A stretch of DNA of 64,000 bases from Antedon mediterranea. Taxonomy: Eukaryota > Echinodermata > Crinoidea > Comatulida > Antedonidae. Positions 1-13,690 of this stretch are shown in pieces. The notes below the pieces were generated by a model. The model ran no database searches. It had not been told where the DNA came from and saw only the letters and a list, made by a program, of their open reading frames with translations. Each line of letters starts with the position of its first letter. Within the stretch, counting starts at the first letter, position 1. The translations under genes and the position numbers were made by a program. The stretch spans positions 1,284,288 through 1,348,287 of the forward strand of contig NC_092676.1 of the NCBI RefSeq assembly GCF_964355755.1, read 5' to 3'.

Positions 1-401
1 TCGTATATAATAATATACATGCTAAATATAACATTGTACCATTGACATTTATTAACTATTCTCAAGCTACTGTTAGCCGTCAGCTAGTGTAGCATCGTTG
101 ATTATACCTTATTGCTATAATCATTATCTGTAACCATTTGTCCAATAACTAGTGAAAATAGTTAGATAACTTTAGCTTCGGGTTACCATAATAATGAGGA
201 GATTTTAAGCGACAATTTCACTATAAAAAATGACGAAATAATATGTGTTTACTCCCTAATAAATGTTGCATATTCATTTATAATTAGACCTATTATTACA
301 AAAGAAATTTTAAAATAGATGTTATTGTATCTAACAAAATTTTAAAACACCTGCACGTAAGTACAACAGCGTGTGTTGTATTCTACAGCTTGGTTCGCCT
401 T

Positions 402-582
402 AAGCGTGGTTCCCACTAGCGACGCAACGCAAGGACATAACGCAACGCAAGTGAATTGACCAATCACAAGCGATGGCTTATTCGCTGTTGATTGCTAACT
501 GTCTATAACTTCGCTTGTCATTGGTTAAAACGCTTGCGTTGCGTTTACGTCCTTGCGTTACGTTCTAGTGGGAACCAAGCTT
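402..582. repeat. Hairpin repeat family B, copy 1
   Basis: Palindromic element of about 180 bp. It begins with a GGTTCCCACTAG-type end and closes with its complement CTAGTGGGAACC. The arms carry repeated ACGCAACGCAAG words and the centre carries CCAATCACAAGCGATGG and its partner. No coding potential; a MITE-like non-autonomous DNA transposon by structure. Confidence 0.8.
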
Positions 583-725
583 TAGACGCAATGCAAGGAC
601 GTAAGCGCAACGTAAGTAACTTGACCAATCATAAGCGATGAATTATCCGAACTGTGGCTTGTCATTGGTCAATTCGGTTGCGTTGCGCTTACGTCCTTGC
701 GTTGCGTTCTAATGGGAACCAAGCT
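583..725. repeat. Hairpin repeat family B, copy 2 (5' end merged)
   Basis: Directly abuts copy 1 and lacks the outer left end, starting at GACGCAATGCAAGGACG. The right end GGGAACCAAGCTT is intact. The two copies form a head-to-tail tandem. Confidence 0.75.
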
Positions 726-3207
726 TTAAAAGGCGCAAGTAAAAAAGTGTAATGAAGATATTTATAGGTAATACACCATATAGGGAAAATTAAAATGTGA
801 AATTAGTCTTACAAAATTTAGATGCGGAAGTATAATAAACTTGGCTTGAACATAACATGAACAAATAAGCATAGAGAGAAAGCAAACAGAATCACTTTAC
901 GATTATGAAATATTAAGCTGTTTATATGTAAATTGCTTAAGTTCTATGTATTCATTGTAATCGTCTGCATATTATTATTATCATGTATAAAATGGTACCA
1001 GGGTACCTGCAGTTCAAACATTTAATATTTAATTAAAACAAACTATCCCCTTCTGATTAAATACTAATATTTGAATATCTTTTAGTTTTAGCTTGGTTTT
1101 CACTTAATCACAAGTATGGAGGCGCGCGTGAGGCAAGGACGCACACTTAGCGTAATTACGGTGAAGGTAATTAGACCAATCACAAATGCCAGGTCAAAGG
1201 TAGAAGAAATGCCTAAGTCTATAACAATGCTGATTATTATACTAACAACTGGTCCTTACATCTCAACGCCGCAATAACAATAATCGAAAATTAAATTTTA
1301 AAACCATGTCAAGTAAAAAAAAGCAATAATTCCTGTACAAAAAAAACAAAAAATACGCAGCAATTACCGGTCTACGTTCCTAGATTTTGAAGCACACTTT
1401 TTACTGAAAATAAAATCGTTGAATTAAAAACTACACACATGTACTCTAGCGATTTTGCAATATTATTTGCAATAGAAGCTAATCCATTATTTTTACAGAC
1501 GATTAGTAGAGAATTGATTTAATTTGACGAGTAGCAATAGACAATAATTGAACTCATCTAATTAGTGTATGAATAAAATTGTAAACTATCAGACGTGGAC
1601 GACTTGCTGAATTCCGCTGTATTGTAATCATAGAATTTTTTTTATATCGTTATTTATTTATTCATTTATTTAACGTCTTTATACAGGATTACACAATCAG
1701 GTAAAAGAAAACCTGTTTTGCATTGTGGTCCTGTCTTAAATACAAAAAAAAAATCAGGAAAAAAATATTTAGTTTTGTGAAAAAAAATGAGATCGATATC
1801 TAGCTTTGAATGAAGCAATTGTTGAGGAATATTTCAGTTGGTAGGTAAAGTCCATATTTTAGCGCCTGCAACTTTGAACGACGAGTTCATCTTACTAATG
1901 GTATAGTAGGGTATTGTTATATTTAGGCATTCTACTCCACGTGTTAAGTGATGAGTATCCTCTCACTATATCAAAATATTATCATTCGTTTGTTTTACAA
2001 AATAAGAGTACAAGCGAATTTATAATTCAATTTCTAAAGTAACGGATTAGAGATAATCATAACAGGCCTATATTCAGACGAATTAAACAAATATATCTAA
2101 AACTAAACCACTGCATATTGAATGACAAAAACTACAGAAAAGAACAGTAAAAAGGTAATAACTCTTATTAAACTTAAAAGGATTGAGGATCAGTGGTATT
2201 ATATTTTTAAAATAAAATCAGTCATTTTCGATCTAACAGAGAAGCTGTATTTTACCGGCTTTTTTATATTAAACGTAAAACAAACAAAATGGATTGCATT
2301 TACTTCATGAATGAGAAGATTAATCCATCAAACTTAAAAATAACCATGTTTTTGATTGATTGATTTAATCCCCACGTCATGATCTCGCTGATAAGATTAC
2401 TTTACGCACTCCCTTTAATCTCCTGTACGTGATTTAAAACGAGTTGCCGATTCGAGAAAAATTCTAGTTAATATGGGGTTTTGTCGTTGAGGGCAACAAA
2501 CTAGATAAGTAACTAGTCACGATTTTGACTATCTCAATGTACGAACTGTGTCCAGTGGGATTGAGGAATGGAAAAGACTTGGCAAATAAATAAAATCAAA
2601 GATTTTGAACCTAAAATTTGTGGAAATTGCTAGGGTGAAAGTGTAATAATATTTAAAAGGAAGTGAAAGTGACCGTTAAAAGTACTGAGTGGATACATTT
2701 GTATGCTGAATGTGATTCAATGATTGTAGAAGGTCAGTAAAGACAAGCGGAGATGTGCGCATTGAATAGTAATGCTCTGCTTTTACAAACATTACATGTT
2801 AAAGGAAACAATATCATTAATAACAGTATCAATTCAATTAATATCATGGTGGATTATACAAACAACTAGTCAATATAATCTATATTCTTGGTTATTTTCA
2901 TTTATATTTATCTCTGAATAAACATGAAGTAACTAAAAAATACTTTTTATTCTACCATTTGAATATAACACACGTTGTCATTTAAAAACAATAAAAACTG
3001 TTCAGAAATGTATAATTTTTTATTGAATTTTGATATTATGCCTATTTGTTATTTTTTTATTATTATTATTATTATTTGTTCATTGTTTTTACATTGTTTT
3101 TATAATTTTACTATTATGTCGGTAATGGCCGCCAATATGCAGACACGCGTACAGCATAACCTAATGAATACGCGGTTAACGCGTACCTCAGAGAGAGAAG
3201 AGCAAAC

Positions 3208-3290
3208 CGGATACGCGTGTCGGAAGTGCGTACCGGATACGCGTGTCGGAAGTGCGTACCGGATACGCGTATCGGGAGTGCGAACCGGAA
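3208..3290. repeat. CpG-rich minisatellite, about 27-bp unit
   Basis: About three copies of a unit containing GGATACGCGTGTCGGAAGTG, rich in ACGCGT, inside strongly AT-rich DNA. An open frame runs through it, but this follows from the repeat and is not taken as a gene. Confidence 0.8.
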
Positions 3291-4292
3291 ACAGAATACA
3301 AAGAAGACGAACTTTTAAATTGTGTTTAAAGAGAGTTAAGCCTAGCCTGTAATATTATAAATATAAATGATCATTTTTCTATTCAATTTGTTGACTCGCG
3401 GAAAGCAACTAAACCTTGTTATTACAAATCAGGTCATGATAGCTTTCATCAGCAGCAAAGCATCATCATTCATATTTAATCATTCCATTTTCTAACTTAT
3501 GTTTGAAAGTCGTCATTTTATGTATATTCCGGAACCTTGGCAAGTGATGAACAGCAAGTTCACGACCTTTGCCTCTCTCTCAAGGAACCATTCACTTACT
3601 AAAGTAAATGATATTAAATCTGAAAGGGGGACATTTTTTGACTATAGGCCTTCCTACTACTACACAAACAGCATGTTTATTAAAAACATTTTAAAGTGAA
3701 TTAAATTGACCCAAACTTATACAGTATGTATATACTGAAATTTATTTCTTTTTTATTTAAAAAAAATAATTTCTCTAATGTAATTTTAAAACACGGTCAC
3801 ATCTTTTAGTAAATCAATTCGCGTCCATTGGTTTATTATTAGGATATTATTCGCCATCTTTGCTTTCGCAAGCTTTTCAAATTTGTTTAGTATTATCAGC
3901 ACATCTACTATATTATATGGTTTACCTATCCGCATCGTACCTGCATAACCATCAACATTATTGTGTATATAGGCCTATGTTAGTATTAAATAATATCAAA
4001 TCCGTAAGTCAATATTAGTCAGAATTTCCATAATGTTGTTGTAGCATTGGAGTACATAGTTCGCCATATTCCATGAAACAATTTCTTTCCAAATAAATTG
4101 TATTCAAATATATAGATAAAATAAACAACGCATCTAAATCATTTCTATAACTCCACTGAAATGAAGTGACATATTTATTTTATTTATTCTCAAAAATGTT
4201 CAACAAGGTGTACCGGTAACAGAGTACAATATTCAGTAGGCCTACAAAAATAGTACAAAAAGATAATGTTGTGGGCATTAAAGTAAAGATAT

Positions 4293-4624
4293 TAAAGATA
4301 TATTGTCCCCCTGAAAGAATAATTCTTTTGTTGAATATTCTATTTTAATGTAACATTTTAGGATGTCCAAAAATTGGATTAAAAAAATGTATTTACCTGA
4401 ATAAAATGTAATTTAAAGCAAAAAATGGTCAAATTGGCTGCCAGCCAATGAATTTTTGGGTGAATTTAACCATTTATTTTGTCATTTTACAAGTGAAACA
4501 TTATTTTTTTCGTTTTTTTTTCTATGGAAGTGATTAACTTGATTAAAACTACAAAATAACATATTCAAAGTCTGATTAAATTAATCTTCATCTTTCATGT
4601 TTTTTGGGGGACAATACATCTTTA
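4293..4624. repeat. Inverted-repeat element family C, copy 1
   Basis: About 330 bp with terminal inverted repeats: TTAAAGATATATTGTCCCCC on the left and GGGGGACAATACATCTTTAA on the right. Inner sub-palindromes include GGTCAAATTGGCTGCCAGCC. Non-coding, MITE-like. Related copies lie at 18.6 and 22.7 kb. Confidence 0.8.
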
Positions 4625-6238
4625 AAAGATAAATTTTATCAACGTTATTTTTTATAAAGACAAACTGCTTAAAATGTTTGCGTTTATACATTAAAAATAA
4701 GTGTTGTAAACGTATAAAAATCAGCGCGATAATTGTGTGTGATGTTTATGTACGCGTAACGTTTCACTAATCAAAACTTAAGTATTGCTTTTAACCGGTT
4801 TGTTTCTGTCATGTCTTGTTATTGTTTTATTCGTGTTTACATTAATGAACTTAAATGTTGTAAGGTTGCAACATACATTTAATAATTTAAGCTTTTGTAA
4901 GTAAATCGTAAATTATAGTGACATTTTTAAATATAAAACGTCTGCAACAAAACTCATGTGTAAACATATTATCATAAACATCTTCTTGTTTGAAATTGTA
5001 AATTATTTTTAAATTGTGCAAGTTCATCAATTGTAAATCTTTTAAGTTTAAATACCGTAGGCCTAGTTTGTGTTTTATTTTATGATTTGCGCGGAATACA
5101 GTGAACATGGTGAATGCCAATATGGTAAGTTACCCGATTCTCGTAAGCCTACTGTTGATGTCTACAGCTTCTAGTCTGTTGACTAACAACCGCCTACCAA
5201 GATTGGTTACTATTAATTATCTTCTGACAGTACAATATTAAAATACTGTAGTTTTTCTTTAAGTCAACATTAGGCCTAATAAAATATTTTTTTAAATATT
5301 TACTCGGTATAAAGACACACATTAGGCCTACATCAATATTTTAACGCGCTATATAATTTTGTTTAATTGATACAAATTAATTAACATCATTGACAAAATG
5401 TAATCTACAACTGATAAGTCCAATTGTGTAATTCTTTTTTCGCTTGTAAACATAAATGTGTTTATCTCTCAGCCTACGTAATACAGTCTTTACAGATTCT
5501 GAAAGGCAAACAACATCAAATTATCTATTGTTTAGTGGATTAGCTAACAACACATACTACACAAGTCTATCATCTACATGATAATAATTGATGGCTCTCG
5601 GCCGACAAGTTCGTTCAAATTCATTCTCTTGAAAATTGTTACATCTTTGTATCCAATTATGTTTAGACACCTAACAAAATTCCGCCAACAATTGTCTATT
5701 ATTTTCTCCTTTGACTCATTTATGGTTGGTTGAGACAATGCTTTTGCTTGGTCCCGCGTGACCCGGTCTAATAGTTGTAAATACTATAATAGCAGTATAG
5801 ATAGAGGGAATTAGTCCCGGGAGTGCGATCTCTGTCGTCGTCGGTGATTCTGGCAAGAAAAATAGCCCAAAAGGCCTAGCTTTATCACTCTTCAATTTGT
5901 ATTCCTCGTGGTGCATTATTTAATGTTCTAAGATAACTGTTTACTAAAATAAAAACGTCAGACAACGCTGACAACATTCAGACATGTTTTATTGGATTTT
6001 GTTTTTAAATTTTATTATTGTTAAATTTATATTGATTATTTCTTATGTTTGTAACTATTTTTCATAGTAAAATTTCATAATATAGAAAAAACGAATATCA
6101 TACAAAAACAGGTGCACACTATTTCTAAATCTAATTCATCCATTTTAAAAATAAATCAACAGATTTAACAATGGATGATTACTGAATTAATACATATTAT
6201 TAATTGTGTAATTACGCTAATACTACGCACGCGTAACA

Positions 6239-6391
6239 CCCGCAAATTCCGTTTATAATACGCGCAACGCTCGCAAATACCGCTTATAATACGCGCAACG
6301 CCCGCAGATACCGCTTATAATACGCACGCCCGAACTTACAGCTTATAATACGCGCAACGCCCGCAAATACCGCTTATAATACGCGCAACCT
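6239..6391. repeat. CpG-rich minisatellite, 31-bp unit
   Basis: Five copies of a unit with the core ACCGCTTATAATACGCGCAA; the third is shortened. GC-rich and CpG-rich against an AT-rich background. Confidence 0.85.
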
Positions 6392-9300
6392 GATTACTGA
6401 TTCTCTATTACTAATTGAGATAAAAAAACACTATTTGATTCATAGATCCAAATATAAATACATTTCGTTGATTTCGTGTATGTCTATATTGGCGTACAAT
6501 CAGATTTCCAATCGCTAAATAAAACTTACCAGCACACCGTTTTATATAATAATGCATTTCGATTGTCCTCAAACATAATAAATCTCCATACAACATAACT
6601 TTATATTCAATTGATGAACTACAACTATTGTGTTTGTATTTTTAATTTTGTTTAATTACACTAATGATAGGTTATAGCATAGTACAGATGTAAGGCGTGC
6701 GGTATACAGATTCACTCAGCAATCAACTTGATCGGTCATCCAATGCGTTTTCATCAATAAAATATTATTAATTAAATCTAAATGGTTTTGAAAAAAGTAA
6801 TTACTCTGTATTTTCCTTTCTGAGTAGTATAAACGGATCATTTATTTTATGTTCGTTTAAATGCAATAATTAATGCCAAAAATAAAATAACAATGTAAAA
6901 ACGAAATTAAAGATTGTATCAACCAATCCGTTTAAATAAATAATCTCATTTTAATTTCTATACTTCTGTTAAATTACCTGAGTCAATAGAGAGGTTACTA
7001 ATATTGTATAAGATTTTTACAACAATCAGTCTGGCCTATCGTATTTTATTTTTATCATTAGGCCCAATAATTGTTATATTTTTTATAAACAACATGTATG
7101 GCAAACAAATGTAAATAATTTCCAATAATAATTTTGTTATAAACGATTTCCCCTTTGGCCTCAAAATAAATGCTTGACATTAGACGTCAAAACGCACTTA
7201 TAATTCAATTTTTAGCGCCAAACCGAGGCGGCCTACAGGTCTTGCACGCGGGAGCGATCGTCTGCTTCAACGCACACGGTTTTACATATTCTCTTTCGGG
7301 AACACATTAACTAAAAGGATAATGTGTTTCGAATAGAATTGCAATTTATTCTTCATTTTTAACCGATCATAAATATTATTAAACCTTATCATATCATACT
7401 AAAATCACTATTACGTCTCAGTAGTAGTGTTAGATATTCACATGTGATGTGTATGCTACTGAGATTCGCTCTGTTTTATGATTCCCAGACGACTTATCCA
7501 CTTGATAGCCTCTCGTTTTAGGCTGCTAACTCTTTAACATAAAACGAAGAATCCGAAACATCTATAGCACACGAGAGAGTATTACTAGTTAGTATAAGCG
7601 CAAAAAACGAGCCAATATTTTGATTATTCAATGTTAATAATAAAACATTCAACGCAATTGCAAGAATAACGTGTAGGTAGGAAAACTAAAGCATGAGAAC
7701 AACAGCAGATGCAGTCTGTCCCAGCGGTTCAGTTATTACTGTAGTGTTGAAAATGACTATTTCTTTCGTCGTATCCGTACAGCAATCCCTACAATTAGTA
7801 ATCAAAATAATACTATATGAGTGTGTTTTATTGCTTTCATTGGAACGAACATCGTTCCCTCCCTCTGGCCATCTTCCTACTGTCTAATTAGCGACGCGGA
7901 ATAAATAGTGATAAAATCTTATAATTACATCTCTGTGAAAGTGTGTGCCTTTAGCCAAGTTCGTGCAGCAGGAGAGATAGCTATCCCTCCACGCGGCGCA
8001 GGCAACTCGGTCCCATCGACCGTTCACTTATACGTCACTACTTTACAATTAAAAATATTTCCATTTTAAACCATTCGATTTAATGTAAATATTGAAATAT
8101 TTACTAATTCTATTATTATTATGTTCTATTAATTTAACAAAACGCAGATAATTTGAGAAATAATGTAAGCCATACGTTAGACAAATTAATAGACACTTTT
8201 CTATAAGAATTGGTTATTGGAACGAATCAACTCTTCGTTAGTTGTACCACCATCCATGAGCCGACTTGGTTGCTTTTTGTAACACAGAAACATCCTTCAT
8301 ACATGTTATATTTTGGCCTAAGGTTACACACTATAGAATACATGACATTTCTAAAATAGGCCTATATATTATAATTATTACTGAATTAGTTAAAACGGTG
8401 ACTCTTAAATAAATAAAGTGAAGGGCCTACTCGATAACATTGTTTCGCGCGCTCTCTCTCTCAGATTTCGTCATATCTGCTTATTGTAACACACAATTGT
8501 CCAGTTCGTTATAACCATTTACTATGAACTAACTAAATATATCTGTGTAGTGTAATAGGTATGATTATTTTGGAAAGCGTAGATATCATATTGATATATA
8601 TTATACTAACAAGAGAGAGTATGTGGTAGTGTACTTTGTGTGACAGCGATTCTATTTTTAGACGTTCAGCACATTAATTTAATGAAATTTACGACAATCA
8701 CATTAACGACATGAAGATAGACAATGGTGTGAGATCATTTATGGCTTTCATAATAGATATTGTCAATTCTAAGAAACTATTAAATCATGCTGTTATTGTT
8801 CATTGGTATAAGTATATTTGTATTTATGTTCAAAATGTGTTTAGACCAAAACTATTATTAATAATGTAGGCCTATTTTGTCGATGAACTTCATCCAACAT
8901 AGTACTCTGTCCACGCACAAAATCGTTTAAACAGGTCTATCTAAATAGTATATTTCAATTAATTTAGGCCTATGTCATGATAATACAGTGACTTTCGATC
9001 GGAATAGGTATTTCAAGAAGTAATGCGATTTTGTAAAATGGGCTTAAGGGCATGCGCATAAAAACAGTGTAAAAAACGGAAGATGGAGATGCATTGGGAA
9101 ATCATGGGTTTGACCTGACTTGACCCAAGAATACTTGAATGCTGGCACGCACATTGCTGAAAATATGGGATCTAAAATAGACCTATTGCAAACATTACAT
9201 TTAGAGTTTTAAAAAGGCCATAAACATGCTTAACGTTTCATCCAAAGAGCGATGAAATTGTATAGACCTACACGGAATAAACACTGCGCGGAATAGGCCT

Positions 9301-11373
9301 ACAAGAGAAGAGTGGATTGAACCGGTCGTTTTCATGTGTTAATTGTAGGCCTACACATTCATAAATGTTTGGGGTATATAACTATACTCAGGAGGAAAAT
9401 GAACCCAGGTTTTATGAGATACCACAGGGTACTCGCTTAAACACCGACGTTAATACGTCACTACGAATATACACGCTGATGAACTATAAACTGAAGAGGA
9501 AGCCTAGAGGTCAATGACTGACAGAGCGAACTGTTCTGATGCTAAGCTTCAAGCCAAAGACTTTGAGAGAAGCTCTCTGATCATTGGCATTAAGTATTAC
9601 CATCCTGATGAAGATTGTGATCCTTAGATTTGTGCAATATTTCCTAGCAAATGCATTGTCAATGAAATTGCAATAAACTTTCAAATTATCATCCAAATGA
9701 GCAAAAATATAGAAATTGCTGGATGAACGAAAAACCAACTTTATACTGTCAAACTTTATTTTTTACTTTCTTAACAATGTATGGTTTTATATAAGGTTGT
9801 TTTTTAAAAATAATTTATTGTTTATTTTTCCCAGAATAAGATATAAAAAAACTTACCTTTCGCTGTTGGAATAACCAAAATTATAAAACCGTTTTCATGT
9901 AAATTCTCTTTTATTTTCTTTACAAAATGCGATAGAAATGAGCGGGAAAAGAGCTTCTTGCTGATATTCTCGTCTGCTGCTGTAGTCTGCTAGTGTTAAT
10001 AATGCAACAAAGACTGCAACAATTATGGAGAAAGCGTATACAAACAAATTCAAATGTATTCGTCAACTGAATGATAAGTACGTCTTTTAATGAAAACATT
10101 ATTCTGAATTCACTACCGGCCTGCATATTTTAAGCATTACCGATTGTAAATTTCTTATTTGATTACGCGTAAATGAGATCGGGTGCATGAGGCTATGTCT
10201 TAAAATTCAGATACTCAGATATAGGGGCAATGAATATTAAGTTCTACTAACGATAAACTGTACTTATTCATTGACTGTTGAAATATTTTTTCTCTACAAT
10301 TGATTATTTTGACAGTGTAACATGGACGTGATTAGATTTTCAGATGCATTATTTTGCACTTCTGTATAATGTGTAAGGAAAATCATGTGTAAAGTATCAG
10401 TCGGTGTTCACAATTGTAATCTTTATTTATGTGAATATTCAGTCGAAAGGTGTTCGTATATTTATACAGATAATCACATAAATGATAGCAACGAATGCTA
10501 CAGATCTAATGGAGCGTGTTTAATACTCGCCTTGAGATATGACGCAGTAATTGCGGTAACGTTAAACATAATGTACGTTTTTTGAAACACCATTTTAACA
10601 GCCGGACAAACGTATTATTGATATTTATCTTATTTGTTTGTTTTCCTTCATCTTCTTCTTTTTTTTTTGTAGTTTTTGATACCTCAAAAATTGACTGGTT
10701 AGAACGTCATATGTAGTGTGACTTAAGTAATTATAATACAAACTGTTCACATATATTTTATCACGTGTTTTATAATTATCACTAAGTGTTTTCATTTGCT
10801 CAATATACAGTTTAGTATTATAACTTGTTTTCTTCTGACTTTCTGTATATTCGAACATTTTATCGATTTAATCAGTATTTGTACGGATTAGTAAGCTCGG
10901 GGCCATATTGAGGCAAAACATTACGAAACGGATTGAGCTGAAATATTGATGTTGGCGTCCATCAAGTGAACTTAAGGTATTTAAGTATTGATAGATTTTA
11001 TGTACTTAGTCCATATTATGTGAAATGATATTATAAAAGTTTACAGAACCTTCTGAGTCTTTGTTTGTCATCGGTGCTTCTTTATATCTATCAAAACATT
11101 TAGTCGTAATTTAAGCTTTAACAAATTTAAATTAAATGAATATGTTCATTGTATTTATTGAGTTAGCATGACTATTCAAAACTTATTTTTTTTTAAATAT
11201 ATATAACTTTATTCACAATCTCAGATAATACAAAGTACATGCAAAATTAAACAAAAAGTTGTGAACGGGGTTAAGCTGTAAGCTAATGCTTTAGACGCAA
11301 AACGGAAAAAAAATAAATAAAAAAATTGGAAATAGATAAATAATTAAATAAATAAATAAAAACAGTATATGTA

Positions 11374-11535
11374 AAGCTTGGTTCCCACTAGCGACGCAAC
11401 GCAAGGACGTAACGTAACGTAAGTGATTTGACCAATCAAAAGCGATGGATTATTCGAACAGTGGCTTGTCATTGGTCAACTCGCTTTCGTTGGGCGTAAG
11501 TCCTTGCGTTGCGTCTCTAGTGAGAACCACGCCTT
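11374..11535. repeat. Hairpin repeat family B, copy 3
   Basis: Left end AAGCTTGGTTCCCACTAG and right end CTAGTGAGAACCACGCCTT, with ACGCAACGCAAGG arms. First of three copies that flank the two tRNA-Trp-like sequences. Confidence 0.8.
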
Positions 11536-11594
11536 AAGGGCATTTGATAAGGTAAGATTTTTTATTCAAATGCTAAGATTTAAAGTTTGACATT

Positions 11595-11774
11595 AAGCGT
11601 GGTTCCCACTAGCGATGAAACACAAGGACGTAACGCAACGCAAGTGAATTGACCAATCACAAGCGATAGCCTATTCGCTTGTGATTGCTAACTGTCTATA
11701 ACTTCGCTTGTCATTGGTTAAAACGCTTTCGTTGCGTTTACGTCCTTGCCTTACGTTCTAGTGGGAACCAAGCT
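11595..11774. repeat. Hairpin repeat family B, copy 4
   Basis: Full-length palindromic copy. Its right end stops about 10 bp from the first tRNA-Trp-like copy. Confidence 0.8.
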
Positions 11775-11784
11775 TTAAACTTTA

Positions 11785-11854
11785 TGACCCGACGTGATTT
11801 GAACACGCAACTTCACATCTGGAGTCAGACGCGCTACCATTGCGCCACGGAGTA
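11785..11854 (-). pseudogene. tRNA-Trp(CCA)-like pseudogene
   Basis: On the minus strand the D arm (TGGCGCAATGGTAGCGC), the anticodon loop CTCCAGA (anticodon CCA) and the T arm (GCGTGTTCAAATCACG) match tRNA-Trp. The anticodon stem has two mismatched pairs (TCTGA against TGTGA), a variable-loop base is missing and the acceptor stem pairs poorly, so this looks decayed. Confidence 0.65.
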
Positions 11855-11933
11855 AAATAGGCTTCGTTCAGAATGCTAACCACCACCAGGTTAGATAAAT
11901 GTAAAATAATATAAAGTTTGACGTTAGATTTTT

Positions 11934-12010
11934 TGACCTCGACGTGATTTGAACACGCAACCTTCTGATCTGGAGTCAGACGCGCTACGGTACCGTTGCG
12001 CCACGGAGTC
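11934..12010 (-). tRNA. tRNA-Trp(CCA)-like gene with enlarged D loop
   Basis: Minus strand. The anticodon stem-loop (TCTGACTCCAGATCAGA) and T arm are perfect and the acceptor stem has six of seven pairs. The D loop reads AACGGTACCGTA instead of the usual AACGGTA, a 5-bp near-palindromic insertion that also disturbs the internal promoter A box. It may be a functional variant or a pseudogene. Confidence 0.6.
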
Positions 12011-12110
12011 ACATCAGTTCAGAGTATGCCTATTAGTATTACTACAATATATTATGTACAATATATAAATAACAACAATGTATAGCTATCTGAGAATAAT
12101 GGGGCATTTT

Positions 12111-12264
12111 AAGCTTGGTTCCCACTACAGTAAGGACGTAACGCAACGTAAGCGAGTCGATCAATAAAAAGCGATGAAATAGTCGAACCAGTCGCTTGTC
12201 ATTGGTCAACTCGCTTGTGTAGCGTCTAAGTCCTCGCGTTGCGTCCTAGAGTGGGAACCAAGCT
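12111..12264. repeat. Hairpin repeat family B, copy 5
   Basis: Ends AAGCTTGGTTCCCACTA and AGTGGGAACCAAGCT. It lies about 100 bp beyond the second tRNA-Trp-like copy. Confidence 0.8.
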
Positions 12265-12648
12265 AGCTTTACCATTCAAAGTACGCGGATTAATTTCCGC
12301 ATCATCTTACACACTCGCAATGCGCACTTCGCGTAAACCATATTATAAAAATGGATGAATCTTAATATAGTGCGTACTATAAAAACAACCGTTGTTTACT
12401 ATATACAAAGAAAATGCCTACTATTATTGTGTCAGCGTTTCTTAGACGATCGTTTCATTACTCTGTTTATTTATTATTCATGTATTCAAGTTTAATCTTC
12501 TTCAAATAGAATAGGTAAACGAAGATGAAAGTGACCATGCATTCGATGTAACACAAAGACAATATTTGTATAGATGTTTATAATATAAAGTTGATGTAAT
12601 AAAATATGAAATTATTGACTGTTCGTGTTTATAAATATTCTGTTTCAG

Positions 12649-12763
12649 CGCAGGGTGGGGCTGCGTGAAAGTCTACCTGGATAGAAAGGCCGTTGTATTC
12701 ATGAAGACACGGTACACTGAATATCTCAGGGGGAGGTGGGGGAGGGGTTGCATGACGTGGTGA
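12649..12763 (+). other. Possible unassigned coding exon
   Basis: A GC-rich island follows a good acceptor (CTGTTTCAG). One frame is open for 37 codons to a TGA at 12761. The translated residues include AGWGCVKVYLDRKAVVF and look protein-like, but I recognise no family. A GTGAGG donor near 12760 would allow an internal exon instead of a terminal one. AATAAA motifs follow near 12.89 and 13.17 kb. It could belong to a gene lying to the left, or be chance. Confidence 0.25.
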
Positions 12764-13624
12764 GGAACCGGGTGACGTCATGTCACAATATTTCTTAAAT
12801 TGAAGTTCAAAAGGAATTTTTCATCTTAAATTCATATTTCTTAACCTGAATTAGAAGAGTGTGTAGTACATTTTGCTATTAATGAAAATAATGAAATAAA
12901 TTGAGGTTTACAAAATGATGAATATATATATATATTTTTTTATTGTTTTTCATTATTTTCGTTTTGATTCGTTTAGGTTAGATCTTTACCTTTCACTTTG
13001 TGTTTGTTTGTATTAATATGAATATGACAAAAAAAATGAAAATATAAAAAATAATGAAATGAAATAACTGGAATGGTCCTGGGGAGGTTTTAAAGTACAT
13101 TTGAAACCGCCTTGGGTTTCGTATCTTGTATTGTGTATTATTATTATTACGGATACACTGCGTATATTGTCTTGAAGATAAATAAACAATGCATAATTAA
13201 GATCTTCACAAGATCCTTATGTATGTAATATACACCATGATAGCTAAATAAATAGGAATTGAATTAATTAATTACGTTTTACGAATCACAACTTTTTTTT
13301 TATATTAAAAAATAAAATCATCCAATCTCTCGTTTTTATGAATACATTACGATTATTTTTTTTAAGAACATTAAACATGTTAACTTTAATGTGTTCTATA
13401 ATAACATTAACATAATAGTTTGATAGAGTAATCTCATGTTGTCTTGGTTTAGGCCTAATTAAAATAGTTATCTTTTGAGTATTACTAATACCGCTGTATT
13501 TTTAAAATTATTATTTTAAATAAAAAATATTTATTGATTCAAATCCAGTCAAATACGCTTATTCGTTTCAAAACAAAACTAAAATCTTTTCTCGACAGAA
13601 AAAAAAAATTATAACTAGTATTAG

Positions 13625-13690
13625 TATAACCAGGGAAGAGTGACATTACTTTCTAATTAATGATATTAATGTCACTCTTTCCTGGTATAA
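13625..13690. repeat. Compact inverted repeat
   Basis: Arms of about 23 bp, AACCAGGGAAGAGTGACATTA and its near-complement AATGTCACTCTTTCCTGGT, are separated by about 20 bp. It may be a very small MITE or a solo hairpin. Confidence 0.75.

Larger units (their letters stand above)
1..12648. other. Gene-poor AT-rich stretch
   Basis: No coding exon could be recognised. Open frames here are short and resemble no family I know. The stretch holds hairpin repeats, two CpG-rich minisatellites (3.2 and 6.2 kb), an inverted-repeat element (4.3 kb) and two tRNA-Trp-like copies, each listed separately. A few GC-richer islands (7.17-7.29, 7.94-8.03 and 9.5-9.63 kb) could be exons or untranslated exons of a gene extending left, but nothing allows a call. 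Confidence 0.6.

Noticed and set aside
2122-3699. Three open frames of 62-125 codons near the left end
   Set aside because: AT-rich, low-complexity products without family resemblance; one runs through the 3.2-kb minisatellite.
5716-5916. Minus-strand 66-codon frame
   Set aside because: Composition is slightly protein-like, but no splice partners or family resemblance.
7170-7290. GC-richer island after an acceptor-like TTTTTAG
   Set aside because: Two frames are open, neither resembles a known protein, and no partner exon was found.
9511-9738. Minus-strand 75-codon frame and an overlapping plus-strand 37-codon frame at 9513
   Set aside because: Both open at once, neither resembles a known protein, and neither has a convincing splice context.
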